Positions 11,136-22,800 of a stretch of 64,000 bases of DNA are shown here, in pieces. Below the pieces are notes generated by a model. The model ran no database searches, was not told the DNA's origin, and worked only from the letters and a program-made list of their open reading frames with translations. Source of the DNA: Cephalotus follicularis (Eukaryota; Streptophyta; Magnoliopsida; Oxalidales; Cephalotaceae); assembly GCA_001972305.1 (NCBI GenBank), contig BDDD01000062.1, forward strand, positions 992,901 to 1,056,900. Reading direction: 5' to 3'. The stretch's first letter is position 1; each line of letters opens with the position of its first letter. Both the position numbers and the translations under genes were made by a program.

Positions 11136-12300
11136 GTCTCCTTTTATAATGTGTTTAGGGTCCTAATCAGGACCACATTGACAAGGTTAATGGTGGTTTT
11201 ATTCATGGAATCGATTATTTTGTTTGTCTTATCTGGTTCTTTATATGGATGTACTTCATGTGTTATTTTTTTATTTATTATCTCAATGCTTTCACGCAGA
11301 TATGTTGCTTTGTATGACTTCTGGTATATACAATGAAATCATTTGGTCCCTTTGTGTGTTGTTAAAATTCGATTTTCATTGAACTAATTTGTAATATCAT
11401 TATTCATGTTACAGGGTACATCAAAATGCATCATACTTTGATGCTATACTGTGGTGATGGCTTTGACAAAGTTGAAGATGTGGAATCTGATCGATTTTCG
11501 TACTTGAAATTTCTAGCGTTGATATTTCAAAGAATGAAGTGGAAATCCGCTTATATTCGGATGGTGACTGGTAAGGTTTTAGTAGATGATGCTGATGTAG
11601 TAGCCATGTCTAAAGAGAATGAAAAAAAAAACGTGGTTATTAATTTGTACTTGGTGAAGTTTGAATTCTGACCCATGGGTCGTATGGCCCACTAAATGGG
11701 GTAATTTTTTTTCAAACGAAGGGGTGTGTGAGAGCAATTAGGATTCTGGTATATGGAATGGTGTAATTGATGAGTTTTTTGACGAAAGTAGTCATGAATT
11801 AATTGCCTCTGATTCTAATGATGATGAGGAATTTAGGTTTTATAGCGATGAGTGGCATGGAGATGACAATGACAGCGATATCGAAGGTTTTATACTTGAA
11901 GAACCAGGTTTAGGTTCTGACGAAGAATATTGAGTGTAAGGAAGTTGACATAGGCTATGAACCGATGATCCCAACAGTAGTAATGAAAAGGGCACTGAGA
12001 AGAGGTATGACCTCTATCTAAGTCGGAATGTCAAAACATTTAAACTTGTTTTTTATGGGACTATAGTAGTTGAAATGAGGCAATTATTTGATAATGTAAA
12101 ACATTTTAGAAAAATGTTGATGATTTGGGATTGATGTTGTTTCGTCAAAAATTCTATCGCTTGTTGAAAAAGCGAATTCTGAACCAACTGTTGAAATCGA
12201 AGTTATTAATAAATCACGCGTTATGATGGAAAGAATAGGGTATTGTTGTCAAGATGTCTTCCACCACTCTAAAAAATTTTCATCCACATTTTCGATGATC
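11136..12300 (+). pseudogene. Mutator-like transposase N-terminal debris
   Basis: An open stretch at 11426-11671 follows an AG acceptor-like site. It has the layout of a plant MuDR N-terminal domain: DGFDKVEDVESDRFSYLKF, then a tryptophan/lysine stretch, then a beta-strand ending NVVINLYLV. Downstream (11790-11940) lies an acidic segment, FRFYSDEWHGDDND to EEPGLGSDEEY, and GYEP, also typical of the region before the MuDR transposase core. Stops and frameshifts are frequent and no catalytic domain is visible. The family call rests on layout, not on a strong motif. Confidence 0.4.
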
Positions 12301-12464
12301 ATGTCATGTGACGAGGGCATCTTCCCTAGCCACTGATAGAGTTCGTTGTTCTTGTACCTAGCTTTGTGAGCACATCGAACAAAGTTAAAAGAAAGTAGCT
12401 AAAAATATCAAGGGACCATCCATTGACACGTCAATTTAGCATCAACATCAGATAATTAAATTAT
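12301..12464. other. Junction between Mutator-like debris and copia element
   Basis: No recognisable coding. The copia element has no 5' LTR here, so this junction marks a deletion or rearrangement, not a clean insertion edge. Confidence 0.5.
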
Positions 12465-13017
12465 TTGAGAAGAAGAACCAATCGACATGTAGAACTGTTA
12501 TGGGGTTGTATGACAAATTCTATAAAACATCTATTTGTTTCTTGTCCTACCGCTCGTGCTATCTGGGAAAAATGTACTCTTTTGTATTTAGGCCAGAACA
12601 ATATGAGTACGGTGTGTGATGCTTGGCTCTCTCTCTTTGGCACGAGCCAAAATGGCGCAAGTATTGTTGACTATTATGCTCGGTTTGCCTCATTGGTTCA
12701 GCGTCTCCAGTCATATTTTCCTTCTGTAGCCACTGTTGCTGATATGGAGAAACGAGAGGCTTATATGTTATCATTGTTGTTTCTTCGTGGTCTTGATTAT
12801 GAGCATCATGCTCTTCGACAACAGCTTATCTCTGCCGGTACCTACCCACCATTGAGGAGGTGTATTCTCGAGTTAGTCTATATGCTCCATAGAGATCATT
12901 GTCTCTGGTTTCTGAGAGTGGTGCTATGGTTGCTCGTGGAGGTCGGAGTAGTCGTGGTCATGGTAATACTCGTGGTCGTTGGGGTTTTGATAGTAGAGGC
13001 CGTAGCAGTGGTGTACC

Positions 13018-13977
13018 TTGAGGGGTGGTATTGGTAGTTCCCGGGCAACCAAATCTGGTCGTTTTTGTACCCATTGTCAGCGTGATGGTCAAACAGTGGA
13101 CTATTGCTATGACCTTCACCCTGAGTTGCGAGGTTTACAGGCCTCTCTTGGAGCCTCTAGTGAGTCCCCTCCTGCTTTAGATCCTTCTTCTGGTATGATG
13201 ACCTTACAGTTGACCCGTGCTGAGTATGATGCGATGATTCGGTCTCAACCTCCTAGTGATTATGCTCGTGCTGCTACTTTTGCACAACACAGTAAGCCTA
13301 ATCCTGCTTGTCTCTTATCTGGTTCTTCTCGCCCTTGGATCATTGATTCCGGGGCTGCCCATCATATGATTGGCGATCAAAACCTCATTTCCACCGTATC
13401 TTCAGGTTCTTCTACCTCTGTTACCTTGACGGATGGTTCTAAGTCCAAGGTTGCCAGTACAGGTTTTGTATCTTTGAGTTCATCTTTGTCCTTACCGCCT
13501 GTTTATCATGTTCCAAATTTTCCTTGTAGTTTATTATATGTTAGCCATCTCACTTGTGATCTTGATTGTACTGTCTTATTTTCCTCCACTTCGTGTGTTT
13601 TTCAGGATAGGAGGACTGGACGCCAGATTGGTGGTGGGCGTGAGTTTGGGGGTCTCTACTTACTGGATCCATATATTATTACCGCAGTTACCGCTGTTTC
13701 AAATAATGTCATGTACGATCTTCATTGTCGTCTTGGTCATTCATCAGTCGATGTTCTCTGTCACTTTCCATTTGTGTCTAAGTCGAGCCTTCAGTTTCAT
13801 TGTGAAACCTGTCAATTAGGTAAACATCATCGGACGTCCTTCAGCTCCCGATTTGTGAGTCGTCGGTCTCAACAGTTTGAGTTAGTTCGCTCGGATGTCT
13901 GGGGTCCTAGTCGTGAGTCTTCATTTGGTTTTAAATATTTTGTAACATTTATTGACGACTATAGTCGTACAACGTGA
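13018..13977 (+). pseudogene. Copia gag C-terminus, protease and integrase N-terminus
   Basis: A 319-codon open block with a knuckle-like CTHCQRDGQTVDYC (CX2C...C pattern, imperfect), the protease active site DSGA in WIIDSGAAHHM, the HCRLGH...CETCQLGKH zinc-binding region and the start of the integrase core ending FIDDYSRTT. It closes at a TGA, after which the same frame continues as integrase. The upstream gag is in a different frame, so this is a fragment of a broken polyprotein. Confidence 0.85.
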
Positions 13978-14680
13978 TTACATTTAATAAAAGATCGTAC
14001 TGGGGTTTTTCATTCTTTTCGCAATTTTTATCATGAAGCTCTTACTCAATATGGTGTATCTGTAAAATGTTTGCGCATTGATAATGCTCGTGAATATTTT
14101 TCCGCTACTCAGTTTATTCCTTTTCTTGAGACTCATAGTATTCTACACCAGAGTTCATGTGCTCACACTTCTCAACAAAATGGGGTTGCTGAGCGAAAAA
14201 ATTGTTACTTATTAGATGTTGCTCGGTGTCTACTTCTCCACACAAATATGCCTAAAACCTTCTAGAGCTATGCCCTTATCACTTCCTGTCATCTCATTAA
14301 TCATCTTCCATCTTCCTAATCGTCCTTTCTGGACTGTTCGTCCTCGCATCTTTGGTTGTGTTTGCTTTGTACATTCATTGGATCCCGGGTTGGACAAATT
14401 GTCTTCTCGAGCCCAAAAATGTGTGTTTGTTGGCTAATACCGCACTCAAAAGGGATATGTTTGTAATAATCCATGTCGATGTCGAATATATGTTTCTGCT
14501 GATGTGACATTCTTTGAGAATCAGACTTATTACATTAATGCTTCTCAGCTAGAGTTTTCAACAGATGATTCTTTACTGGTATTGATTCCTCAGCCCGAAC
14601 AGTTACCCTTGCAAGCATACTCTTGACGACCAAGATCGATCCCACCACCACTGGCGGTCGTCCCTGATCCACCTGCTCTT

Positions 14681-15430
14681 GTGTCTACTGAGTCACCCAT
14701 TGCACATCGTACTCGTTCCCATACAGGTTCTCGGTATCCTCTTTCTCACTTTGTCTCTTATACAAATCTCTCTCCTGATATGACTGCATTTGTCTCTCTT
14801 CTGGCTTCTGTGTTTGTGCCTTGTAGTGTACAGGAAGCACTTACTCATTATGGGTGGACCCGAGCTATGGAGAAAGATAAGAATGCTTTGCATGATAATC
14901 AAACTTGGGATCTTGTTACTTTACCCCCCGGTAAACAATTGGTTGGGTGTCGTTGGGTGTTTGCTGTCAAGCATCACCCAGATGGTACAATAGCACGTTT
15001 AAAGGCTCGTCTTGTTGCAAAGGGTTAAACCCAAACTTATGGCATTGATTATGATGAGACCTTTTCTCCAGTGGTCAAGATTCCATCCGTTCATATTATG
15101 ATTTCTTTGGCTGCTCGTTTTCGCTGGACATTGCATCAGTTGGATGTTAAGAATGACTTTCTTCACGACGATCTTAAAGAAGAGGTTTATATGGAGCAAT
15201 CTCCCATGTTTGTTGCTCTGGGGGAGAAGGTTTGCCGACTTCAGAAGGCTCTCTATGGTTTGAAATAGTCTCCTCGTGCTTGGTTTGGAAAATTTAGTGA
15301 CGCAATGAGTGGTTTTGGTATGCGACGATGCAATGTTGATCACTCTGTGTTTAGTATGACCTATTCAGTTGGGTGTGTGATTCTTCTTGTTTATGTTGAT
15401 GATATTATTATTATTGGAAGTGATGATAGA
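14681..15430 (+). pseudogene. Copia reverse transcriptase remnant
   Basis: Reads from ALTHYGWTRAMEKDKNALHD through the palm motif region QLDVKNDF to ALYGLK, then SPRAWF and YVDDIIII (15390-15410). In-frame stops at about 15026 and 15266 interrupt it, and the frame is lost after SDDRGIQ. The YVDD catalytic residues are still readable. Confidence 0.85.
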
Positions 15431-15998
15431 GGTATACAATGACTCAAGTAATTTTTTACAACAAAAATTTAATACTAAAGAATTGGGTCGTCTCCGTTAC
15501 TTTCTAGGTATTGAAGTTTCATAATCGGAGGTTGGTATTGCTCTCCGTCAAAGGAAATACACTCTTGATGTGATGCAAGTCTGGGTGATTGTAAGCCTAG
15601 TGACAGTCCTATGATCCTCTTGTAAAGCTGGATAATGAGAAAGGTGAGCTTCTTCATGATCCTGAGAAGTATCGACGCTGAGTGGGTAAATTGAACTGCC
15701 TCACTATTACTCGACCAAATATTTCATTCGCTGTAATCGTAGTATGTCAATTTATGAGTGCTTCTCATACTACTCATTGGCAGGCAGTCCTTCACATTGT
15801 TCGATATTTGAAAGGTGCTCCTAGTCAAGGACTGATATTTTGTGATAGAGGACATCTTCATATTGCTGGTTATTCTGACCATGATTGTTTAGAGGTGACA
15901 AGTTATTCAGATGTAGATTGGACTGGATGTCCAGTTGATCGTCGGTCTACTTCAGGGTATTGTGTTTTTCTTGGTGGAAACCTTGTGTCCCTGAAAAG

Positions 15999-16345
15999 TA
16001 GACCTGACAAAATTTACCCAAACCCGCGGGTACCCGTAATTTTTACAGGTAATGGGTTAGGTTTTAGTACCCATTAAAAAACGGGTAATTTTTACCCGTT
16101 ACCCAACAGGTAAACCCGTTGTCACCCGTACCCACGGGTATCTGCGGGTACATGTAATGTTATCTTTATATTATGTAGACCCTACAAAATGTACCAAAAC
16201 CCGGGGGTACCCACGGGTACCCGTAATTTTTACGAGTAATGAGTATCGTTTTTAGTACCCATTAAAAAACGGGTAATTATTACCCGTTACCCAACGAGTA
16301 GACCCGTTATCACCCGTACCCATGGGTACCCGTTTGCCAGGTCTA
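15999..16345. mobile_element. hAT-like MITE inside copia RNase H
   Basis: TIRs TAGACCTGACAAA (left) and TTTGCCAGGTCTA (right) enclose 347 bp of GGGTACCCG/ACGGGTAA-rich sequence. The flanks are CTGAAAAG and TGGAAAAG, an 8-bp target duplication with two mismatches. The RNase H frame resumes as WKSKKQSVVSRSS right after it. A second TIR-like start (TAGACCCTACAAAAT) lies inside at about 16180, as if two units had been joined. Confidence 0.8.
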
Positions 16346-16702
16346 TGGAAAAGTAAGAAACAATCTGTTGTTTCGCGTTCTAGTGCAGAGGCTGAGTATC
16401 GCCCAATGGCTAATGTGACTGGAGAATTACAATGGATTTATATGTTGTTGGCCGAGATTGGATTTTCTGTGACCAGGCCATCTACGCTTCACTGTGATAA
16501 CCAATCTGCGATGCATATTGCTAGTAATTTAGTGTTTCATGAACGGACAAAGCACATTGAAGTGGATTGTCACTTTGTTCATGAAAAAGTTAACTGCGGG
16601 GAACTTAAATTAGTCCATACCCGTTCAGAAGAACAACTAGCAGAAATCTTCACCAAGCCTCTCCATAGTAGTCGAGTGTCTTATATTTGTCATCAGTTAT
16701 GA
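16322..16702 (+). pseudogene. Copia RNase H C-terminal part
   Basis: Clear copia RNase H sequence: QSVVSRSSAEAEYR, TLHCDNQSAMHIASN, FHERTKHIEVDCHFV, LAEIFTKPL. The N-terminal half is upstream of the inserted MITE (15682-15998, with SYSDVDWTGCPVDRRSTSGY). The first few codons here belong to the MITE, not to the gene. Confidence 0.85.
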
Positions 16703-16736
16703 CTATATGATATGTATGGTCCAACTTGAGGGGGAG

Positions 16737-16875
16737 TGCTATCGTTAGTATTTATCATTAGTACTTACTTACAAGTTGGGATTAGTTAAGAGGCTCACAT
16801 CCATGTAATAAGCCTATATATATGGTTTTTCTCTTTAGCATAATACAATGAATTAAGTTTTCACTAATCTATTCA
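16737..16875 (+). repeat. 3' LTR of the copia element
   Basis: Starts TGCTATCGTTAG right after the polypurine tract and ends TCTATTCA (139 bp, TG...CA). Contains a TATA-like CTATATATATGG. Only four bases separate it from the start of the duplicated splicing-gene fragment at 16879. Confidence 0.7.
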
Positions 16876-16878
16876 ATA

Positions 16879-17898
16879 ACTCAGATGAGGATTCCGGATC
16901 TGGTGAAGGCTTATACAATGGCAGAACTCAGGAAGGGAAAGAGCCAATGATAACTCGGAAAAGGCTCGACTCTGATAGTGACTCTGATACCTGGATGGCA
17001 AAAAAAGGAAGTAAGCGGAGAACTCAGCAAAGTGAAAGCCTTAGGATAGAGAGTGATGATTCTGATGCAGAGCAGCAGAAGAGGAAAGATGATAGATTTT
17101 GGGAAATCAACAAAGGCCATAATGTGGACAGTGAATATGATCTGGGTAAAGTGAGAAAGCATAAAAAGGAGTCAACGAACAGGAGTCGTAGATGGAATTC
17201 TTCTGATAGTGATGATTCTGACTCTAGCAGTGATGAGGAGATGGAGAAGCATCAAATAAGTAAGAGGCCTGATACAAATGTTGATGGTAAAACAACAATG
17301 GGAAGGCCAAAAGCAGTTGACATGAAGCATGTTTCAGGCAGTGACATTAGTAATAGCGACGATGATTCAGGCAGCAGTGCCAGTGATGAAACACATGAAA
17401 GAACTGGGAAAATTAACATAGAGAAAAGAAGTGGGCATGGAGTTGATTTGAATAGCAAAGGTGCACGTAGTGACCATGGATCTAGGCTAGAAGAGGGAGA
17501 GTTCAGGTCTAGTGTTGTTGAATATGATGGTAGAAAGAGAAGTATTACAGATAAATCTACCTATGGAAGTCAAGATACGATAAGGGATAAGAGGAAACTT
17601 CATGATGAAAACAGGGAGCAGCAGCCACAGTCAAAGTCAAGAACTAGGGTTATAGAGAAAAAGAGACCGAGTATAACAGAGATCATCAGGTTGATAGATC
17701 AGACATGAATAAAGATGGTCAGAGGAGGGACGACACCTCTGGTTTAGATATATCTAGAGGGTGTGATGATGAGAAATTAGCTCGTGAAGGCAGAATTTAT
17801 CACTAGACCGATAATCATTATATCTGGCTCTGTTAGAATGATCAAATGGTGTGTCCCTATCATAACTTTTACTTCCTCTCTCTTCTTCCACCCCTCTG
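16879..17898 (+). pseudogene. Truncated CWC21/SRRM2-like copy A with micro-inversion
   Basis: Nearly identical to exon 2 of the intact gene from codon context ...SDEDSGSGEG onward (55386-56317). The cwf21 domain and first exon are missing. There is a 9-nt deletion (loss of HYE) and a frameshift at about 17660. The tail 17801-17898 is the reverse complement of 56467-56564 in copy B, flanked by deletions of about 150 and 500 bp relative to copy B. No promoter or start is retained, so it cannot make the protein. Confidence 0.9.
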
Positions 17899-18745
17899 CA
17901 ACTTACAGAAAGTTATTGCTGTTTCTTCTTCTTGATTGAGTTTAAATGGGGTTTCTTTCGGTGCTCATTACATCAAATGGGGAATTGCCAAGTGAAAGCT
18001 GAACTTTCAAGCAGGGCCTAGGAAGGCTGAGGATGCAAACTATATTGGTTGATGTCTTGGATGTTTTCGCATTTGTATTATAAGACATTAATATTTTCCT
18101 CTCTGAGGGGTGTTTGTTCCTCCTGTTAGAATGTGTTCTTTTATTGTGGATTACGTTTTGGAATATTGAATATCCTTTTGGTAAAGCCTAGTTTCGTGAT
18201 CTTTAGAGATGTGCTGTTGCCACTTACAGGCCAACAGAGTTAGTGAGCCAAATGGGTGCATTGTTAATCAGGCTGTTGCAAGCTTGTACTGCTTTATCTA
18301 ATTTAAGTCAACTATTTTTAGTCTCCATTGCAAGGATCGACTTTTCCATGGCAGAGTATGATGCAGAGCATCAGCACATGCTGATTCCTCATTTATTTGC
18401 TCATCCTGAATTCTAGCATTGATGATGCTTGCGAAGGAAAGCATATGTTTAATCTGGACATATTGAAGGATTATATATGCGTTCTTCAAGCCATTTGTTT
18501 GACAAGCTTCAGGTGCTTAGTGGTTCTGCAAAAAATTTTAACGATGACTGATTAGGATGGAGATAATGTAGCAGGATTCCTTTTAATATACATCCCCTTA
18601 CTGGGACCTTAAGCTTGCAAGTTTTTCATTTTGTCTTCAAACCCAAGGCTCTCCCTGCAATACAAAATGTAGTATCTTGGCTTCTATTCCACTTCACTAT
18701 ATAACAATCCGACCATCATTTTTTTGTCACCAATTGGGGTTCCTT
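17899..18745. other. Duplicated non-coding block downstream of the splicing gene
   Basis: Matches 57070-57895 of copy B (TTTCTTCTTCTTGATTGAG and onward). No open frame is conserved between the two copies, so it is probably 3' untranslated or intergenic sequence. Confidence 0.6.
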
Positions 18746-18748
18746 TAA

Positions 18749-19279
18749 GGCTCCGTTTGTTTTGAGGAAAATATTTTCCTCTTTTTCCTGTGTTTGGTAA
18801 CATTTAGAAAATAAGTCAACGGAAAATATTTTCTAGTTAACGGAAAATCTTAATATAAATATAGGAAAATGTTTTCCTTAAAAAAATGGAAAACATTTTC
18901 CACTTCCTTCTTTCTCTCTCTTTGTTTATCTCTCTCTCTCTTTATCTCCCTCTCTCTCTCTCCCTTTTTCTCTATCTCTCTCTCTCCCTCTCTCTCTCTC
19001 TCTCCCTCTTATCTCTCTCTCTATCTCTATTTCTCTATCTCTCTCCCCCCTCTATCTCTCTCTTGACTACATTTGGACACTATATGTATTTAGATATAAT
19101 ACTTTTAATTTTGTGAAATATATTTGCTATATTTTTTAATATACAAATGTTAATGGAGAAAAAATGATTTTATTAAGGAAAATATTTTCCATATTGTGTT
19201 CCAAACAATGAAAAATGTTTTTTTTTATTATACGCCAAACACCGAAAAATAAAATATTTTCCTCCAAACAAACGGAGGA
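18749..19279. mobile_element. MITE with CT-rich core, TSD TAA
   Basis: Left end GGCTCCGTTTGTTTTGAGG, right end CAAACAAACGGAGGA, flanked by TAA on both sides (18746-18748 and 19280-19282), the classic Tourist/PIF-Harbinger target. Copy B at about 57890 is the unoccupied site. The core (about 18910-19065) is a TCTC tract, the complement of the GA tract in the 4997-5677 relative. The two elements lie in opposite orientations. Confidence 0.85.
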
Positions 19280-19849
19280 TAAGAGAGGATCGTTTTTACT
19301 TCTTTATGTTTCCACTTGGATCAGTTATACTTGGGAGAGACCCTTTGATTCCGATTACATCAACCATAAAAGAAGACGCAACTTCCAAATAGCCGAAACA
19401 ATTCATAATAGATTTATAACATCTGGCAAATTTTGTGGGTGGCCTAAAAAGCTAATAAATCTCTCATTAGATATTGAGACAGGAGGTGGAAACAAAAGCA
19501 AACAATATTTTTTTTCTTCCCCTGATTGGTGGACCAAACGATTAGAGACTGCCAAATATGTGCGGAGATTTTCCTTTCCATGAAAGATCTCCTTGTCTGT
19601 ACTGTTATCAGACAGTGATTTTTTTATAACTTCATTAGAAGTTAAAGGACAACAAAACAGAAAGAATGGTATACTTTTATTCTTTAAGTATAAATGTCAC
19701 AATGTCCTTGTCATCTAGAGACTAAAGAATGTACAAGTATCTACAGTGAAACCTTACATAGTGAAGAATTTAATTGAAAGAATAACAAATGACAATAGAA
19801 TGAATGAATCCTGCGTTTCAATAACTTAAACGGAAATCCTTTAGTTATT

Positions 19850-22800
19850 TTACTTGTTTCCATCAGCATTCACACTGATTATGGTAGAGGCTCTCTTGAA
19901 GTGCGTTGGCACAGGCCTAAGCCAACCTCGGCCCCCGATCATGTCCTTAGTCAAGAAGGGTGAAACTTCATCACTTGATAGGCTTCGTGACCATCTAACC
20001 CTTTTAGCTCTATTTGCTCCGGGACCATAATTCTTGTATTCACCATAATATGCAGTACTGTTTTGCCAAACACACAACATGTCAAAACATGTCAAAATAT
20101 ATAAGTGGCACATGGAAATATGGGGTTTTGAAAAAAATGAAGATACTACATATATATGATGATATATACCTTTGCTTGCTTTGGTCTCCCCAGTCATCCC
20201 ATCCCTGTGGCAAAATAGCACTAGGCATGTAAGTTAAAGCAAAGACCACCCTAGAGTAAGTACCCCATGGCCTCCCAAGTAGGGCAGTTCCAACACCAGT
20301 AATCTTGCAACCCAAAAAAGTGTAGCCAGTATCTTCTGATGGTGACTCCCTTTGTTGAGCAGTGATTGCTCCAATGCTCTCAGAAACTGAATGAATATGG
20401 CACCTCTGCATTACCATAATATATAGTGGTATTAATAGTACTCTTTTATTTGTGTGCCTAAACAAATTCAAATTGAAACAACTCGCATGGCACTATATAT
20501 CTATAGTTCTATCTTTAAAATGTAATCTAATTAACACTCACTTCGTATAAAGAAGCAGCATTCCCGCATATAAAATCAGTGGCTCCTTCAATGTAGCAGT
20601 TGCTGTAATAATGTCTCCCTAAATCATCTAGGAGAGTATCTTGATAAGAAGAAATGCTACAACCGTAGAATGCAGCTCTATCTCCCGACACCCTTAGTGC
20701 CACAGCTTTGCCAGATGAGCCAAAGGTATTCTACAAGAAATTGATGTAACTAAATTTATAATGATTCAAGGTCCAATCTTGGAGCTGTGGCATCGATCAC
20801 ATAATAACTTTCTGTAAGTTGCAGAATCCATTTTTGACTCATTTCGAATTTAATGTAAAGATTGTATCATTGTACAATTTTTTTTCTATACCTTGTATCC
20901 AATCATATATACACTATAAAAAAAAAAAAAAAGAAAGAAAATTGCGAGGGCATGAGGTAATTGCAACGGTGAGGACAATTAATGCTTTCGCCGTTTGACC
21001 AGTTTTCTTTTTTTCTTTTTAAAAAAAATGACATGACGAGGGAATTTAATGCTCTCGCCATACCCTCGCCCCCGTTAATAAAAGTGCCCTCGCCATGCCC
21101 TCACCCCTGCTAATAAAAGTGCTCTCGTCATGCCCTCACCTCCGCTAATACCTCCATATCAGTTTCCTTCTCTCTTTTTCTTTCACGCCTGACGCTCCTT
21201 TTCCTTCTCTCTTTTTCTTTCACGCCCGACGCCCGCTTTACCTTATTTTCATGTCCGCGCCGCACTGCTCCTCCTGGCCGTGCATCGTCGGAACACAGAT
21301 CCTCTCCGCCTCATCACAACGTCGAAAACCTCGCTGGAAACGTGCTGCCACATCGCAGATCGTTCCGGCCGTTCTTGCCTTCTCCATATCGCAGATCCAT
21401 TTTGCTCGACATCGCCAGTATTTCTTTAACTTTTATATTATATGCTTAATTAATTAATTTTTTTTTTTAAGTATATTGCATGAATTGTATCGATCTTCCT
21501 AGATTAATTTTCAATGTACTTTGGTTGTGAGTTATAATTTCGTTTTTCATATGATAAAGATCCATACAAATTGGTGGTTTAAATTGATAAGAGAATTTGG
21601 AAATAAGTTCCCATCAACTCGCCCTTATCTTGTCAAATTATCAACTCGCCCTTATCTTGCCTATTATAATTAAAGCCGAGAGAAACCTTAATTAGATTCC
21701 CATTCATGATTCATTCAATAGAGGTGAATCATGAATTGTCCAATTCCGACAGTTCTCACATACATACGTCAGCTATAGGATGTATCGTTATTTTGCGTAC
21801 ATGGTTTTTCCAAGAAAGTTTCAGTTACACTCCTTAAACATGTTCCTCGGATGCATAATTAAATCGATTAATTCAGTTTAATTCGTGTATTTAAGGAACT
21901 GTGTAGAAATGCTTACGAAATTTTCTCGGAGTGAACTATGCATGTGAGATGACGATATTAGTGGAGGTACGTAGTGGGGAATAGGATAGGGCCATACCTT
22001 TTAGAGTTAGGTGGTGAAAGTGATGTTCCTTTTGAGGAGATGGGAAAGGGGATGAGGTAATATTGCCTCCAAATGTTTGAATGAGGGATCCTACGTCAGA
22101 CCATGACAACACGGATGATGAGGAAGATGAATGGAAATAGGAGGATTTTGACACGGATGAGGAGGACGAAGTGATGGAATATGATTCCGATAATCAAGAC
22201 AACATGGATATTGATAACATAGATTATACTATAAGTTAACAGTGTAGTATATGTAGTAAAGGATGTTTGTAATAGTATTCTTAATCTTCTAATTTGGCAT
22301 GACATTATAATTTGATAATATATAGTGAAACAACTATATAGAATTTGTATTGATTTTAAATATGGTGAGTTCTTGCAGAGATGCTACATAGGGTGACACG
22401 TTCCTCTATTGCTGAGCTTCCACCACAGCTTCCAGTTTTACGCGTCCCAAGTCGGATGACATGGAGTTAGACACATGAGAACAGGATACCTAGTAAGAAA
22501 ATTTATTATGTCACAATATTTCGAAGGATTCTCGGCTTGGTCGTCATATCAGTGCCAATGGGTAAGTAATAATTAATTTCAGTAAAAACAAACCTATCAT
22601 GTTAGTGCTAATATTTGTTTAATTACAACTATTTTGAGGACATGGATGTCAAGAACACTATAGCGGTCCTCATCAAGGTCAGAATACTGCACCCTTGGAC
22701 CACGTGGATCCAGTGGTCTGATTCAAAAAAAGAACTATTGTGGAAGAAGCTATTGGTGAGTAAAACTGTTTCAGTTTACAATTAATATTATTCAAGATAT

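Larger units (their letters stand above)
12465..16875 (+). mobile_element. Decayed Ty1/copia retrotransposon, 5' LTR missing
   Basis: In order on the plus strand: gag (12490-13000; FVSCPTARAIWEK, SIVDYYARFASLVQRL, FLRGLDYEH), protease with WIIDSGAAHHMIG (13340), gag-pre-integrase CxxC (CETCQLGKHH), integrase core (FVTFIDDYSR, IDNAREYF, QQNGVAERK), reverse transcriptase (NQTWDLVTLPPGKQLVGCRW, QLDVKNDF, YVDDIIII) and RNase H (SSAEAEYR, CDNQSAMHI, FTKPL). This is the copia order, integrase before RT. Several frameshifts and stops (for example 13975, 15026, 15266) break it. A polypurine tract TTGAGGGGGAG precedes a 139-bp 3' LTR. It is incapable of self-mobilisation. Confidence 0.92.
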
